Numbered from the stretch's first letter, positions 35,782 through 52,835 are shown. The stretch: 64,000 nucleotides of DNA from Elephas maximus indicus (GCF_024166365.1 NC_064830.1:89026721-89090720), one strand, 5' to 3'. Numbers and translations: made by a program. Notes: generated from the letters alone by a model not told the origin.

Positions 35782-37448
35782 AGGGTGATAAGTGTATTTC
35801 TCTTAACTACAGTTTTATTTTTCTTACTGTTTCCCACTGCAGCTCTCAGTCCAGGCCCAGTCGGCCCTTCTTCCCATTGTCATGAGCTCCCTGAGCTCCT
35901 CACATGCGGAAACCTCCCCTGGACCTGTGATCCCGCTCCATCTTGGCTCTGGGATAAACAGAGCCAGCTGGGCAACTGAGCTTGGTACATGCAGGAACAA
36001 AACTGCTGACTCAGCAGAAGAGGAAAGTGGGGTTGAAGCCAGAGTTGACGGTGCTGAGATGGGACAGCCACAGGAGAGGGCAGGGTGGCAAGGACCTTGC
36101 AGGCAGGAGCAGAAAGATTGAGTGATAGGGGTTGAGGATCATAAAGCCCCGCTTGGGGGGTGTGGGAGCCAAAAGCTGAGCAGGGTGAGGGGAGGTGTGC
36201 CCCAGCCCACCCCAACCCAGTGCTCACCAGATCCCACGGGATCCCGGCCTTGGGACTGTCTCCGTGTGCAACAGCTTAGTGTGGGCAGTGTGAGCGCAGA
36301 ACCGCTCTCCAAGCAGAGAGTTTATAGGTCCAAAGTGGGAGGGGTCTAAAGCCCGTCACAGGGCTGGGACTTGGCTCTCCTCCAAGAAGGAAATGGTGGA
36401 GTTTGGGGGTGAGGGGACTGCTCTGCTGCTCTCCTTAACACCCCAGCTGGAGGCCAAGCTTAGACTGGCCTGGAAACTCAACTTCCAGACTGAAACTAGA
36501 CAAAAGGGCCCAGTCGTTGGTGTTTTGTTTGAGCTGTAACCCTGCCTCCCGAATTGCCCCTCTAAATGCCACTCCTGCAGGGCTAACAGCTTTTTCTAAT
36601 TGACCCAGTCAAGAGAAAAGAGAGGAGGGGAGGGCAGAGGAAAGGGAGAAAGGAAAAGAGAAGAAGGGGTGAGGAGGAGAGAAGGGGGACTCCTGAGCTG
36701 GCATAAGGACAGGACCACTTACCTCCAGGCCAGTCTTGAAGACACCAAGAGCTGAGACCTGGTGGCTGCCAAGAGGCCCCGAAGCCCACGGATTCCAGGA
36801 ACTGCTGGCTCTGACCACAAGGCTGGTACAAAATGATGTGGGTGGGACAGTGTGAGGGATTTAGGGCTGGGCGGAGCAGCACAGTACAGGGAAGAGAAAG
36901 AATGCCAGAGTCTGAACAGCCCTGGGAGTGAGCCCCAGCTCCACAGCTCCTGTGGGACCTCATGGGGCCTCACCCTCATTTTTCTTAAGACAGGGTGATC
37001 CTGCCTCACTCATGATTGATGAAAACAAGCAGCCCCAGAAGGTGCTTTTCTTTCTCTAGGCTTTAAAGGGGCTCCCCAGACAGGCAAGAAAGGGTTGGGG
37101 CTGGAGAGCTACAGGGCCCCACAGTAAAGAACATTCCCCCCTGCCCCACTTTTGTTCCTACTCTTTGGATTAAAGTCCAGAGTGATGCTAGGCCTGGAAG
37201 TGGGTGGGCTGAGTCAAGAGGATGAGTCTCCCAAGCCCTCTAAGAATGATGTAACCTCAGAGTCACACTGGGGAAAGCTGAGGCAGAGGAGCCTAGAGCA
37301 AAGGAGAGGCTGGGGACATGTGGGCCCGTAACCCCTCCCCCTCCTCTCACTCCCCACCCAGCCTCAGTGCCGCTTGGGTGGCAAAGCCTCTGCCTCCTTC
37401 TCTCTCCACCCCCCTGCAAAAACCAGAAGGTACCCTTAACTTAGGCTC
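35782..37448. other. SULT1A upstream / SLX1-SULT1A intergenic region
   Basis: No coding exon is seen. SULT1A 5' UTR exons and promoter(s) are expected here from family knowledge, but I cannot place them. A nearly pure purine tract lies at 36611-36689. Several G-rich and pyrimidine-rich patches occur, but no recognised transposon. Confidence 0.5.
36611..36689 (+). repeat. Polypurine (GA-rich) tract
   Basis: Seventy-nine nt of A and G on the plus strand with only two interruptions (C at 36635, T at 36670). It lies between SLX1 and the SULT1A coding start, where SULT1A promoter elements are expected. Confidence 0.85.
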
Positions 37449-37454
37449 TTTATT
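37449..37454 (-). terminator. SLX1 polyadenylation signal (AATAAA on minus strand)
   Basis: TTTATT on the plus strand, 58 nt past the SLX1 stop codon. Confidence 0.7.
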
Positions 37455-37511
37455 TTACACAAGTGAAAAACAGTGGCAGAGAAAAGCAGTGGGGGTTTGG
37501 GGACACTGGGG

Positions 37512-40060
37512 TCAGTTCTCCAGTAAGTCTGTCCAGTGTTCCTGTGGAAACAAGAGAGCTGGTCAGAGGCAGCCTAGAGGATGGGGAGGGAGATGGAGGC
37601 TGGGACCAGTGCCACGTCTCACCTCTTCTAATTCTGAGTCTTCCTCATTCTCCTTGGTTCCTGTCTGGGACAGCCTTATCAGGTCTCCCCACAGCAATGA
37701 GTTCTTACAGCTACCAAGGAAATGCAGAGTTGGGCATCACAAGCCTCCTCCAGGCCAGGCTCTAGGTGCCAAGGTAAGGACTCACCTGGCCTGGGCCTGG
37801 TCTTGGGGAGCTGGGCACCCTTTTGCCAGAGCTAGACTGGGTTGGGGCAGGGGTGTTGGACTCACCCAGGGCATTGGCCCTCTAGGGGCAAAAGTTGCCC
37901 TGGCTCCTCTTGAAGGAATTCCTCTGCGAGGCAGATCACGTGGGCCCTTAGAGGGCAGCCAGGATGCGGGCAACACAGAGGGCTTTCTTCATCCTGTCAG
38001 AGATGACAGGCAGGTGAGAAAGAAGGCAGTAACGATGTGGCTCATATTCATTAAGCATTTCTAGGGACTGGACACTGTACCGAGGGCTTGACATAAAACC
38101 ACTCTATGACACAGGTACTACTATCATCTGCATCTTACAGATGAGGAAACTGAGGCACAGAGGTTACAATACGTGACCACAGTGACTAAACTAGCCAACT
38201 TCTGAAAGTTAGCAGGGACTTCGTTAAGAGTCTATTGCAGCTCCTTACAGGCTAAATGATCTCAGGTAGGTCACATGACTGAATAACAAGTACAGTTTAT
38301 TTCCTTTACTGCTTTCTTAAACCAGACCCTACCTTTCGGTTCATGTATTTAATAAACGTTTATCACCTACCTGTTCTGCGCACTGACACTGTCCTAGCAA
38401 TGAACAAGATCTGCCCTCATGGAGTTCAGTATGAGGAGTGGGACAGACGGTTAATCAGAAAAATAAGTAAAACATAGTATGCCAGATGACAAGTATTACG
38501 ATAAAAAAGGCAGAGACTCTATCAACTGATGAATGGATAAGCAAAACGTGATATACCCATACATCAGAATGTTTTTCGGCCATAAAAAGGAGTGATGCGC
38601 TGACACATGCGTCAGAGAAGTGCGTAAGAAAGCTGCAATTTTAGACGGAGAGCTTGAGAACACTTCACTGAGAAGGTGGCACTTTATCAAACCAAAGGCC
38701 GAGGGAAGATACTTCCAGATAAAGGAAAGGGCAGGTTCTGAGCCAGAGAGTTCTGTTGTGTCGAGGAATGACTGCAAGTATCACCATCTCCATTTTAGAG
38801 ACGGGGGCACTACGGCCAGCGGTGTCAGTGAGTGGCCCTGTCCCTCAGTGAACAGCCTGATCCTACGTCGTCTGAACCCTAGACCCCCGGACCTGAGGTG
38901 GCTCTCACCTGGAGGGTGCGGGCGCACACAGCGCAGTGGGCCTCGGCGCCCAGCTCCGACTCTCGGTCGACACTGGGAACATCTCCACGCCTCGGGCCTC
39001 GCGGCGGAGGCGGCCCAAAGGCCAGCGGCATGTGGGGCGGCGGCGGTGGGCAGAGGTCCTGGCGGAAGTCGGCGCGCAGCCAGCGCACGGTGAGCGGGAG
39101 GCGCGCCCAGGGCGGCACCTGTAGCATGTGCGCCAGCACGCGCAGGTGGAACGCAAAGGACGCCTCGCCGCGCGCGCGCTGTCCCACGTGCGCCAGGCGG
39201 CGCGAGGCGTGCGGGTGCTGCCAGGCCCATTCGAACTGCAGCGCGAGAGCACCAACGCGTTAGGGTCAGGCGCCGACCACCCCATCCGCCCGCCGCCCCT
39301 GCCTCCTTTCTTACCCGAAGGGAGGCCACGGCGGACGGGAAGCCGTGCACGACGAGCACCATCTCCCTGCGGAGGAGAACGCGGGTGCGGCTTATGAGTC
39401 CTGCCACCCGTGTCAAGGCGACTCCCTGGCCATGGAGCGTCCTACCCCAGGGGAGGCCTCAGGGGGGGCTTCAGACCCAGCCCACGAGGTCCCGTCCCCT
39501 TCGTGGAGGGCCGTCCCTTCGCACCCGCCACCCTAGGCCCCGCCTCCAGCCACCGCTACCTACCTGCCCTACTCAGTTCTTGCCCTTCCAGGCGTAATTC
39601 CCACCCCAGCCTTGTTCACCACGCACCCCATCGCGTCACCCCAGCCTTGATCCTCAGACCCCTCGCTACCTAACCCCCTCCGCGCTGAACACCGAGTTTC
39701 ACAGAGCTCCACCTCCCCACGAAAGGCTCCTCCCCTGCCGGAGTCCCCGCCCACATCACTAAAAAAAAAAAGGCGTAGCCAATTTGTCAGACCCCACACT
39801 GGCCCCGCCTACTGCCCCAGGCCCCGCCTCCCACCAAGCCCTCCCCTTGGCCTAGGGGCCGCCCCGTCTTACCAGGGCCCTCTACCACTCGTCCGCCAGG
39901 CCCCGCCTTTTCTGCGGCCCCCGTTGTGCTGTTGAACTCGGCGAGCAGGGTTAACGGTGAACCCTACGTAGACGCGGCCCCGATGCCGAGGGTTCAGACA
40001 GTAGAGCAGGTAGACACCGAAGAAGCGCCCTGGCCTCGCCGTGCCTTCCGTGGGGCCCAT
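37512..40060 (-). CDS. SLX1: Structure-specific endonuclease subunit SLX1 (GIY-YIG)
   Basis: Six coding exons, 5' to 3': 40060-39873, 39366-39315, 39235-38909, 37993-37866, 37710-37623, 37541-37512. They join to 813 nt, 270 residues, close to human SLX1 (275). SLX1 with SLX4 cleaves branched DNA, including Holliday junctions, in the nucleus. The GIY-YIG nuclease domain is residues 12-90: GVY (15-17), YVG (31-33), catalytic R41 and metal-binding E82 in FEW. The C-terminal RING/PHD-like zinc domain has C181, C184, C196/C197, C202, H207, C210, C230 and C233. The protein ends [11 protein letters not shown]. The start is the conserved MGPTEG methionine, the first in-frame ATG in an open frame that runs further upstream only from a GTG. 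Exon 3 is very GC-rich. The gene shares a promoter region with BOLA2. Human has two copies (SLX1A/SLX1B); only one is visible here. Confidence 0.95.
38041..38210 (+). repeat. MIR-like SINE remnant in SLX1 intron
   Basis: TACAGATGAGGAAACTGAGGC core. It lies in the SLX1 intron between exons 3 and 4. Confidence 0.8.
38515..38615 (+). repeat. L1 fragment in SLX1 intron
   Basis: TCAACTGATGAATGGATAAGC and GGCCATAAAAAGGAGTGATG are the L1 3' ORF2-end block. Confidence 0.8.
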
Positions 40061-40571
40061 CGGGACTGGTGGGTCAGCGGCCGCCGCTGCAGGTTGACTG
40101 CTGTGGCCTTTGACCCTGGGGAGGCCCGGATTGCTAAGGCTGCAAGATGCTTGTCTCGGAAAACGTGCTTTGGGACGATCCTGAGGCACCCAAGAGGCCA
40201 CAGCAATTCATGTTCATTCACCGTCTCCTGGCCGGAGCTGGGATGTCCAAACCCAAGCAGCCATGAGGTAGAGAGCTCCAATTAGCGTTCGCTTCGGCCG
40301 AGTCCAGCCTCATGCAGGCTCTGATTGGCTAGTTGATGGTACGCGCGGAAATCCATAACTGTTGGAAACCTGGGCTTGCGTGAGGGCGGAAGTGCTTGGG
40401 TTACAGGCGCCCTAGTTAAGGGCGGAAGAAGGTGCTTCAGCGGAAGTGGCGCAAGTAAGGGCGGAAGAAGGTGCTTCAGCGGAAGTGGCGCCAGTAAGGG
40501 CGGAAGCAGTATCTGGGGTCCGGCCTGGGGTGCGGTCCCCGCCGGGCTGCAGCCCAGTGTGGGCTGCCGCG
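40061..40571. promoter_or_regulatory. Bidirectional SLX1/BOLA2 promoter with ETS-site array
   Basis: Only 511 bp separate the divergent SLX1 and BOLA2 start codons, with no TATA box and high GC content. The BOLA2-proximal half holds six copies of CGGAAG, the core of ETS-family (GABPA/ELK-type) sites, all in plus orientation. Confidence 0.8.
40419..40506 (+). repeat. 39-bp tandem repeat carrying CGGAAG sites
   Basis: Two full units and the start of a third. CGGAAG occurs at 40423, 40441, 40462, 40480 and 40501, so both sites of the unit recur at exactly 39-bp spacing. A further single CGGAAG lies at 40387. It ends 65 bp before the BOLA2 ATG. Confidence 0.9.
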
Positions 40572-41230
40572 ATGGAACTCAGCGCCGAGAACCTCCGGGA
40601 GAAACTGCAGCGAGAGCTGGAAGCTGAGCATGTGGTGAGTTGAGCTGCCCGGGCCCGCCCGATGAAGGGAAAAGAGCTCCTGGTGGGCGGATTCGGCACC
40701 GTCCACACTATTCTGCCCCGCAGGAGGTAGAGGATACCACTCTCAACCGTTGCGCGTGCAGCTTCCGAGTCCTGGTGGTGTCCTCGAAGTTCGAGGGGAA
40801 GCCGCTGCTACAGAGACACCGGTGAGGCCTAGGGAACACCTCGCCCAGCGCGGCCCCGGCTCCGGGATCATAACCCCGGTCTCTTCCTCCACCCTACTCC
40901 CCCACCCCCGCCGACGCAGCCCCACCACCGGGAACCACGACTACGAGGGTCTCGCCTTTGTGGCCTCTGCTTCGAGGATTGCGACTTCGGCCCTCACCCC
41001 GCGTGTTCCCAGGTTTCAGGGACTACGACCTCGGGGATACCTTCAGCCCTTCAGTCTCCCGGGTGACCCTAGCTGTGTACTGAGACTCAGGCTCAGGCCG
41101 GCTGTGAGCTAACCTCATCTCTCGCCCCAGGCTGGTGAACGCGTGCCTAGCAGAGGAGCTCCCGCACATCCATGCCTTTGAGCAGAAGACCCTGACCCCG
41201 GAGCAGTGGACCCGTGAACGGCAGAAATGA
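40572..41230 (+). CDS. BOLA2: BolA-like protein 2
   Basis: Three exons: 40572-40634, 40724-40821, 41131-41230, joining to 261 nt, 86 residues, the family length. BOLA2 forms [2Fe-2S]-bridged complexes with glutaredoxin-3 in the cytosol and helps mature iron-sulfur proteins, including loading of CIAPIN1. The sequence starts MELSAENLREKLQRELEAEHV. The cluster-linked residues C31 and H68 are present (LNRCACSF and ELPHIHAF). The BolA fold, with its RHRLVN helix-turn-helix-like segment, covers almost the whole protein. Introns are very short (89 and 309 bp). Transcription is divergent from SLX1, and the 3' end faces CORO1A. No sign of the extra copies or fusion transcripts known for human BOLA2. 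Confidence 0.97.
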
Positions 41231-41251
41231 GGGCCTGGGACTTGCACAGCC

Positions 41252-41257
41252 ATTAAA
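41252..41257 (+). terminator. BOLA2 polyadenylation signal (ATTAAA)
   Basis: The common variant ATTAAA lies 21 nt after the stop codon, followed by a GT-rich stretch at 41289-41310 that fits a downstream element. Confidence 0.75.
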
Positions 41258-41259
41258 CT

Positions 41260-43371
41260 GTCATTCAGGACCAGCTAATGTGTCAGTGGTGTGTGTGTGT
41301 TGGTGTGGGTAGGCGGGCGATGAACCTGGCAGTCTGAGGCCTGGCTTCTCGCTGCTCTGCCACTGTCACTTTTGTTTTACTTTGGGCAAGTCTTTCTCCC
41401 CGTGTTGGTCTCTGTGTCCCCCATTATAAAATGAAGGTTTTATTTTCCAGGATTGGTCTTGCAAGTCTGCTTTCTATAATTCCCAGTGTATCTTCAGGGG
41501 TCAGTGCTGCCATCACCCACCCAGTTATTGACCTTAGTTGGGAGTTTCTGCTCTCTGACAACCCTCATAGATGAGAAAGTGCTCAGGGTTTCAGGGCCTT
41601 GACCCATTTAATAAAGACTCCTATCTTTTCCCACCCTAATATCAAAGGTGTGATAGAGAATTCCATGGCCCCTGCAGGTTTCCCTAGCCCTTAACAGGCC
41701 TCAGGGGATATGGTACACCACCAGGGGCTTCCCAGCACCTGGAATGCTGATGTTTTCTGGCCCACTGGAAGAGATCTGCTGATCCTATAACCCTGCTATG
41801 GCCACAGCTGCCCCCAGGGATGTGGGTAGAGGGTGGGGATAGGGCTAAAAAGAGAGTTATTGGGGCAGGTTAAGTCCCTGGTATGTCTTAACCATAGATA
41901 CCAAGGTTGGTGAGGCATTGCACAAATGAGGTTCCTGAGACCAAGCAGGAACAGCAGGTGACTCAGTTGGGACCAAAACTCTGAGAATGTGAAATTGCGG
42001 GTTTCAACCACTCTGTTTCTTTATTCTCAAGGCCAGTTTCTCAGCTCCTAATTTAGCTCCACCTCGCGCTCTCATTCCTGTCAGAGGGAGAATAGTCAGA
42101 TAAAGCCGGGGGTCATGGTGATTACAAGTTGTCTCTTCTGGGTTCCAGGAATCATTTCCTGAACTTTGTTTAGTTCCCCTGGGCCAAGAGAAGACTTAGT
42201 TAACTGATGTCTCACAAGGACCCCAGAAAGGCCCATCGTCACCATTGGTAAGAAAGAAGGGACATCACCTTTTCAAGAGGCCCAGATCCCAGCTTTTCTG
42301 ACTCCTTTCTTTACCACACCCCTGCTTGGGGTCATTTGCATCCACCCAACTGCACTCACAGTGCTGCAATGGTATCGCTTCCCATTTTATAGGTGGGCAG
42401 CTGAGGCCTGGAGAGAAGCGACTTGCCCAAGGTCCCATAGTTTACATAAAGGGTGAGACCCAAACAGGCAGACAGAAATGTTTGTGTGTCTGCTTCATTC
42501 AGTTCTCCACCCGCTGCCCGGTTAGTTTTCTGTGACATGCTGAAGAGAAGGGTACTGGGAACAGGGCCCTTGGTTCCTATGGTCCCTACGTGTTCTAAAC
42601 AAGCCCTGCTATGACCAGGACACCCATTCCTAACAACCCTTTGCTCTCCCAGATGGGGGGTCACCCACTAAGACTTGGACATCAGAAACCTACCCTCTAG
42701 CACCCTCTTGATAGGGTTGGTGTGTCCATTTCCCCTAGTCCTCCCAAAGGGGCCAAGCCCCAGCAGAACCCATAGTGAGGGCCCGCAAGGCAGCAGCACT
42801 GTGCAATTAGTTGGGAGGGCTCTGAACTCCAAGGTCATGAGATGTTGATCGTGACTCCAGATATGCCCTTCAGCAAGTTCGTGTCCTGCTCTGTGCCTCA
42901 GTTTTCTCACCTATAAATAAGGCTAAGATTTGCTTTGGTTCTAAGCTGCTTCTTTACAGAAGATTCCCTTATTATTTTTATCCTTTGGACATGTGGTTTG
43001 AAAGATGTCTACCAAATAAGTGCTGCTTGGTTCATTTCCTTGTTAGCACCAGCGTCAGTACAGTTGTATACAACCTGATGTTTTTGTTGACTAGAAGAGG
43101 CAAATTTTGGATAAATATGGGAATTATTGAGGCTCCGTACTAGGGCCGTGAATAGCTCAGACCTCTCAGCTCTGAGAAGGAGTTAGGAGACAGAACAGGC
43201 TCCAGACCCACATCAGCATGAGTGGGTCTCACTTATCAAGGGCCCATTCTTATGAGTGGGCACAGTCCAATGAGGACTAATGAGGGGGAAGCTCAAGGGC
43301 AGGGCAGGGCAGCAGCCACAGCACCCAGGTAAACAGTCATCAGAGTCGGAGATACCAGAAAATAAAGCCAT
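41260..43371. other. BOLA2-CORO1A convergent intergenic region
   Basis: No coding exon. Old MIR-like SINE remnants are recognisable at about 41340-41440, 42365-42450 and 42800-42925 from the conserved GAGGAAACTGAGG/GCCTCAGTTT-type core. The rest is unique-looking sequence with nothing I can name. Confidence 0.5.
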
Positions 43372-43377
43372 TTTATT
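43372..43377 (-). terminator. CORO1A polyadenylation signal (AATAAA on minus strand)
   Basis: TTTATT on the plus strand, 85 nt past the CORO1A stop codon, beside an A/T homopolymer. Confidence 0.7.
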
Positions 43378-43461
43378 ATTTTTTTTTTTTCTTATCTGCT
43401 GTTGTGGCCTGAAGAATGGGGGTGTGAATGGAAGGAAGGCCCACTGAAGGCCTTGGGTCTT

Positions 43462-49008
<5,547 letters not shown>

Positions 49009-49140
49009 CTGCTGCGAAGAGATGAGAGTGACCCCCCAGATGGAGGAGGAAGAAGAGGAGGAGGAGGAAGGAGCTGGAGGAGCTCGAGGCTCGCTGAGGA
49101 TGCTCTTGTCAAGACAATGAATGAGAACCGCCGACCGCCC
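49009..49140 (-). promoter_or_regulatory. Probable CORO1A 5' UTR exon 1 and core promoter edge
   Basis: On the minus strand a good donor (GCAG followed by GTAAGG) ends a transcribed-looking stretch at 49009, 1.6 kb before the CORO1A coding exon. The mRNA-sense sequence is pyrimidine-rich (CTC/TCC repeats). Upstream, at 49140-49270, are GC boxes (CCGCCCC type) and an AT-rich TTTAAGAG element. The upstream limit is a guess. CORO1A is known to have a non-coding first exon. Confidence 0.55.
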
Positions 49141-49269
49141 GCCTCCTTAGGGGTGGCAGTGCCCCTTTGGGGCGGAGCTCTTAAAGGGACTAGCCCTTCC
49201 CTCCTCCGGAGGGGCCCGCCCGCCTGCCTGGGACCCGAGCACCGCCTCCCTTCCCTTCCCTCCTTGGAG

Positions 49270-49760
49270 AACCTCAGTCAGTGCCTGACGCTGCCAATTC
49301 CGAACCAAAACAGCTGCCGTTGGATGGTCGCTAGGACTTTAATCTGAATTTTTTATAATGTCAAAATGCAAAAATACTCTGTTCTTTCTTCCCCTCTTCA
49401 GTCCACCCCCAGCCTACTCACCATCCTTTCACTGTTACTTGTAAGAGCTCCCGCCCCCACTTCGATCAGGCCTTTGTAAGAGCCCCCACCCCACCCCCAG
49501 CTAAGGCTGTGCTGCTTCCACCTTCCCCTTCCCAACCCCACAGACTGGGGTGGGGGGAGGAGGCGCGGGGAGGGTAGGGAGACAGGACAAGGGAGAGCCA
49601 ACTGGACCTGGGCCCAGGGGACCAGGGTTCTTGATCTGAGCCTGAATTTACAAACAGGTGGCCCTGGGAAAGTCACCTGACCTCTACGGGTCTCCTTCAT
49701 CACTTGACCTGCCTGCTTCACAAGTCTGTGGTGAGGAACAAATGAAATTTTGGAGCACCT
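49270..49760. other. Region left of CORO1A promoter, no gene
   Basis: G/C-rich runs (49480-49600) and no exon or named repeat. Confidence 0.4.
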
Positions 49761-49766
49761 ACTTTG

Positions 49767-49920
49767 TGGCACGGTGGTTAAGCGTTCAGCTGCTAACCAA
49801 AATGTCAGCAGTTCGAATTCACCAGCCGCTCCTTGGAAACCCTATGGGGCAGTTCTACTTTGTCCTATAGAGTCTCTGTGAGTCGTAATTGACTTGATGG
49901 CAATGGGTTTGTTTTTTTTT
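49767..49920 (+). mobile_element. AfroSINE, 5'-truncated
   Basis: Starts in the tRNA-like head (TGGCACGGTGGTTAAGCG) and ends in the GTTTG-T tail. TACTTTG flanks both sides. Confidence 0.9.
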
Positions 49921-50019
49921 TTACTTTGCAAGGAGCTGCAGAGGTGAATAGTTGAGGGTCCCACCTTTAAAGAGCTCTAGTGGAGGAGGGACAAGCTGGT
50001 AACAGCGCTAAGGGTGCTA

Positions 50020-50183
50020 AACCAAAACCAAACCAAACCCACTGACTTGAGTCAATTCTCATAGAGACCCTACAGGACAGAGCAGAACTGCCCCATAGAG
50101 TTTCCAAGGAGTGCCTGGTGGATTCAAACTGCGACCTCTTGGTTAGCAGCCATAGCACTTAAGCACTACACCACCAGGGTTTC
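50020..50183 (-). mobile_element. AfroSINE with 12-bp target-site duplication
   Basis: Minus copy. CTAAGGGTGCTA flanks at 50008-50019 and 50184-50195. Confidence 0.95.
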
Positions 50184-50196
50184 CTAAGGGTGCTAG

Positions 50197-52135
50197 ATGG
50201 AGGCAAAGGCACAGCTTGAGAATCAAGAGGAGGGAGTTCATTTGACTCGGGCTCAAAGGAGGTCTCCTGGAGGTAACAGCACAGGAGACTGGAAGGGCCT
50301 ACTCTAGAATGAGATTGTTTTGAGGGTTTGACTCCTGGCTGTCACACCTACAAAGTAACTTTGGTTACTCAGCCTTTTTCAGCCTCAGTTTCTTCCTCAA
50401 TAACAGAGTCATATATCTACCTCTCAGGATTATGGAGATGATTAACTAAAATTATCCAAGGAAAGCAATAAGCACTGTGTCTGGAGCATAGCAAGTGCTT
50501 AATAAATGTTAGCTCTTATCATTATTATTGTTTACAGAACCATTTGGGCTGGACCTGGAAGGATGAGAAAGAGCCAACAGATACAACAGGAAGAGAGTCT
50601 TCTAGGCTGAGGGGCAGCCAGAGCAAAGGAACACCAAGGAGCTGGTTCACCACTTCTTGGCTGGGTGATCTGGGGCTAGACCTTGGAGTACTTACTTTGT
50701 CCAAGGAGTTGTAGAGGTAAATGAGTCAGGGTCCCACCCTTAGAGATTTGGGGCTGCTCCAGAAGACAGACATAAGGCCAGCGCATGGAAGTTATGGGGA
50801 AGCACAAGAGTTACTCCAATGGTAGGTGGTGGAGGCCCTGGCACGTGGCTTATGAGTGTTTAAGAAAGGGCTGATGCCTTCTGTGGGGTGTGCTGGGGTG
50901 GGTGTCCCTGAGGGTAGCCTCTCTTGTTGCTGGCCCAGCATCTTTTCTTACACTTCCCTTTACTGGTGGCAGCACCACCATTTTCCTTCGGTGACTCAGC
51001 CTTTCCTCACAGGCAGTCTGTGAGGTTTGGTTGGGGATCCAGGGTAAGCATAGGATGCAGACTGACCCAGTCAAAGCAACCTTTTTGGCTGGTTCAGGGA
51101 TGGCTACATGACTGAAGTCTATACAATCAGAACCAGACTTATCTCGGACCTGCTAAGAAAAAGAAGCCTTCTTCCCACTGGGGGTTAGTAAGCTGATATG
51201 TTGGAAACCCAGCACTGGTCATGGCCATCTTGTCGCCATGTAAGAAAAGCTTGTCAGAATGAGTCCATACAAGGATTGCAGAGGCGAGATATAAAGGCTG
51301 ACATATTCGTGACATCATTCAAGTATCTGGATCAAGCTGTGCCTGATCCCCTTACCCTTTCTCTTACATAAGACAATAAATTCCTTTTTGTGTGTGTAAA
51401 GCAGTTTGAGCTGGATTCCTGGCACTTGCAACTGAAAGGGTTCTGACTGGTACACTCACCCGGGAGGGACACTGGACCAGGGGATCGTCCAAGGTGCCAG
51501 ATACATGTGGTAAAAATTGACTGAAATAGTGAACTATGGGATAAAATCCAAACGCCTTAGCGATGCCTGTAAGACCTTCTCTGATCTGTCCCACCCTAAA
51601 GGGGCTGTAGAGTTTGATGGAGACAGCCAGACCTGGAAAACCCTAGCTTTATCATCTCCTCGCTGCCCCTGAACAAGTGATGTTTCCTCATTTACAAAAT
51701 GTACGCCATCATACTCACTATAATATAAAGACTAATTGAGACCACGTGTATTAAATGCCATGCCTCGTGCCAGTAATCACCCATTATTGTGTTGGCATAC
51801 TTCTCCTCTCCCCGGATGTCCTAACTGGAGAAAGCCTGGCCCTAGAACCATGCAAGTAACATGTTGTCCTTGGGAAGTCACTTCCATTTGGGGCTTTCTG
51901 CCCTTCAAACGGTAAAGTGCCGTATAAACATATGGAAGGGACTGTTATTTCCCACCCTTTCTTATTCATTCATCCACCCATCTATCCATCCGCTCACCGG
52001 GTTATTATGTCCCAGGCAGTGTGCTTGGTGCTGGGGATCAGACACTAATTAGACACATCTCTGCCTTAGAGCACACCTGGCCTAGAGTGCCCTGAGACTT
52101 AGTTCCATGCCTTTAGGTGGAGCTGTAGGCAAAAG
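50197..52135. other. No gene recognised
   Basis: A MIR-like remnant at about 50330-50520 (TTTTTCAGCCTCAGTTTCTTC to TGCTTAATAAATGTTAG). The rest is unassigned. Confidence 0.4.
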
Positions 52136-52322
52136 AGGAGTCCCTGGGTGTAAACAGTTAATGTGCTTGGCTGTTAACCGGTGGGTTGGAGGTTAAAGTC
52201 CATCCAGAAAGCCCTCAGAAGAAAGGCCCTGTGATGTACTTCCAAAAAATCAGCCACTGAAAACCCTGTGGAGCACAGTTATACTCTGACACACATGGTG
52301 TCACCATAAAGACAGAGTCCTG
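52136..52322 (+). mobile_element. AfroSINE, second subfamily
   Basis: GGAGTCCCTGGGTGTAAACAG head and ACACACATGGTGTCACC tail region, as at 29144-29350. Confidence 0.88.
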
Positions 52323-52479
52323 AGAACACTGTCAGAGTCCCTGGATCCAGCCATACTTGAAGCTAGCCCTTTTCAGTTACATAAAGCAATAAATTTTTTT
52401 TTTTCCCTTAACTAAGTTTGAGTTAGGTTTCTTTTATTTTTTTAGTTTTTGGTGGAAATAAGGTTCTATTTTATCTGTT

Positions 52480-52835
52480 CATTTAATTTTGAGTTAATTA
52501 CATTTTTAAGCTTTTATTCTAGACATTTTCAAATACACAGCATAGAAAGAATTGTATTTAAGAAACCCCCTTTCACCCATCACCCAGCTTGAATAATTAT
52601 CAACACATGGCCAATATTGTAAAACAAATTCCATACCTCATAGCATTTCAACTTAAATACTTCAGCATTTACCTCTAACAGGTAAGGACTTCTCAAAAAA
52701 AAATCTCTTCGCATGTTCAATAAAAATTGCATTAAATTTATAGGTTAATTTGGGAAGGATTGACATCTTTATGATAGTCCATCTATGAATGTGGTATATT
52801 TCTCCATAGATGTTATGTCTTTTATGTCCTTCAAT
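52480..52835 (-). repeat. L1-like fragments (antisense)
   Basis: CATCACCCAGCTTGAATAATTATCAAC and GGTTAATTTGGGAAGGATTG-type blocks resemble old L1 sequence. Confidence 0.5.

Larger units (their letters stand above)
38890..40640. promoter_or_regulatory. CpG-rich region over SLX1 5' half and BOLA2 exon 1
   Basis: CG dinucleotides are dense from SLX1 exon 3 through BOLA2 exon 1, in contrast to the CpG-poor flanks, as in a CpG island of a housekeeping divergent promoter. Limits are by eye. Confidence 0.7.

Noticed and set aside
37318-38064. Open frame of 248 codons on the plus strand
   Set aside because: It runs antisense to SLX1 exons 4-6, has no recognisable domain and low-complexity composition. 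It is a shadow of the GC-rich gene.
38781-39416. Open frames of 126-211 codons over SLX1 exons 2 and 3
   Set aside because: Only the frame giving [18 protein letters not shown] matches SLX1. The others come from high GC content.
40061-40201. N-terminal extension of SLX1
   Set aside because: The frame is open upstream but has no ATG; its apparent start is GTG. The conserved MGPTEG start is preferred.
49767-49830. tRNA gene
   Set aside because: The tRNA-like head with a B-box-like GCAGTTCGAATTC belongs to an AfroSINE. It cannot fold as a full tRNA and is followed by the SINE body.
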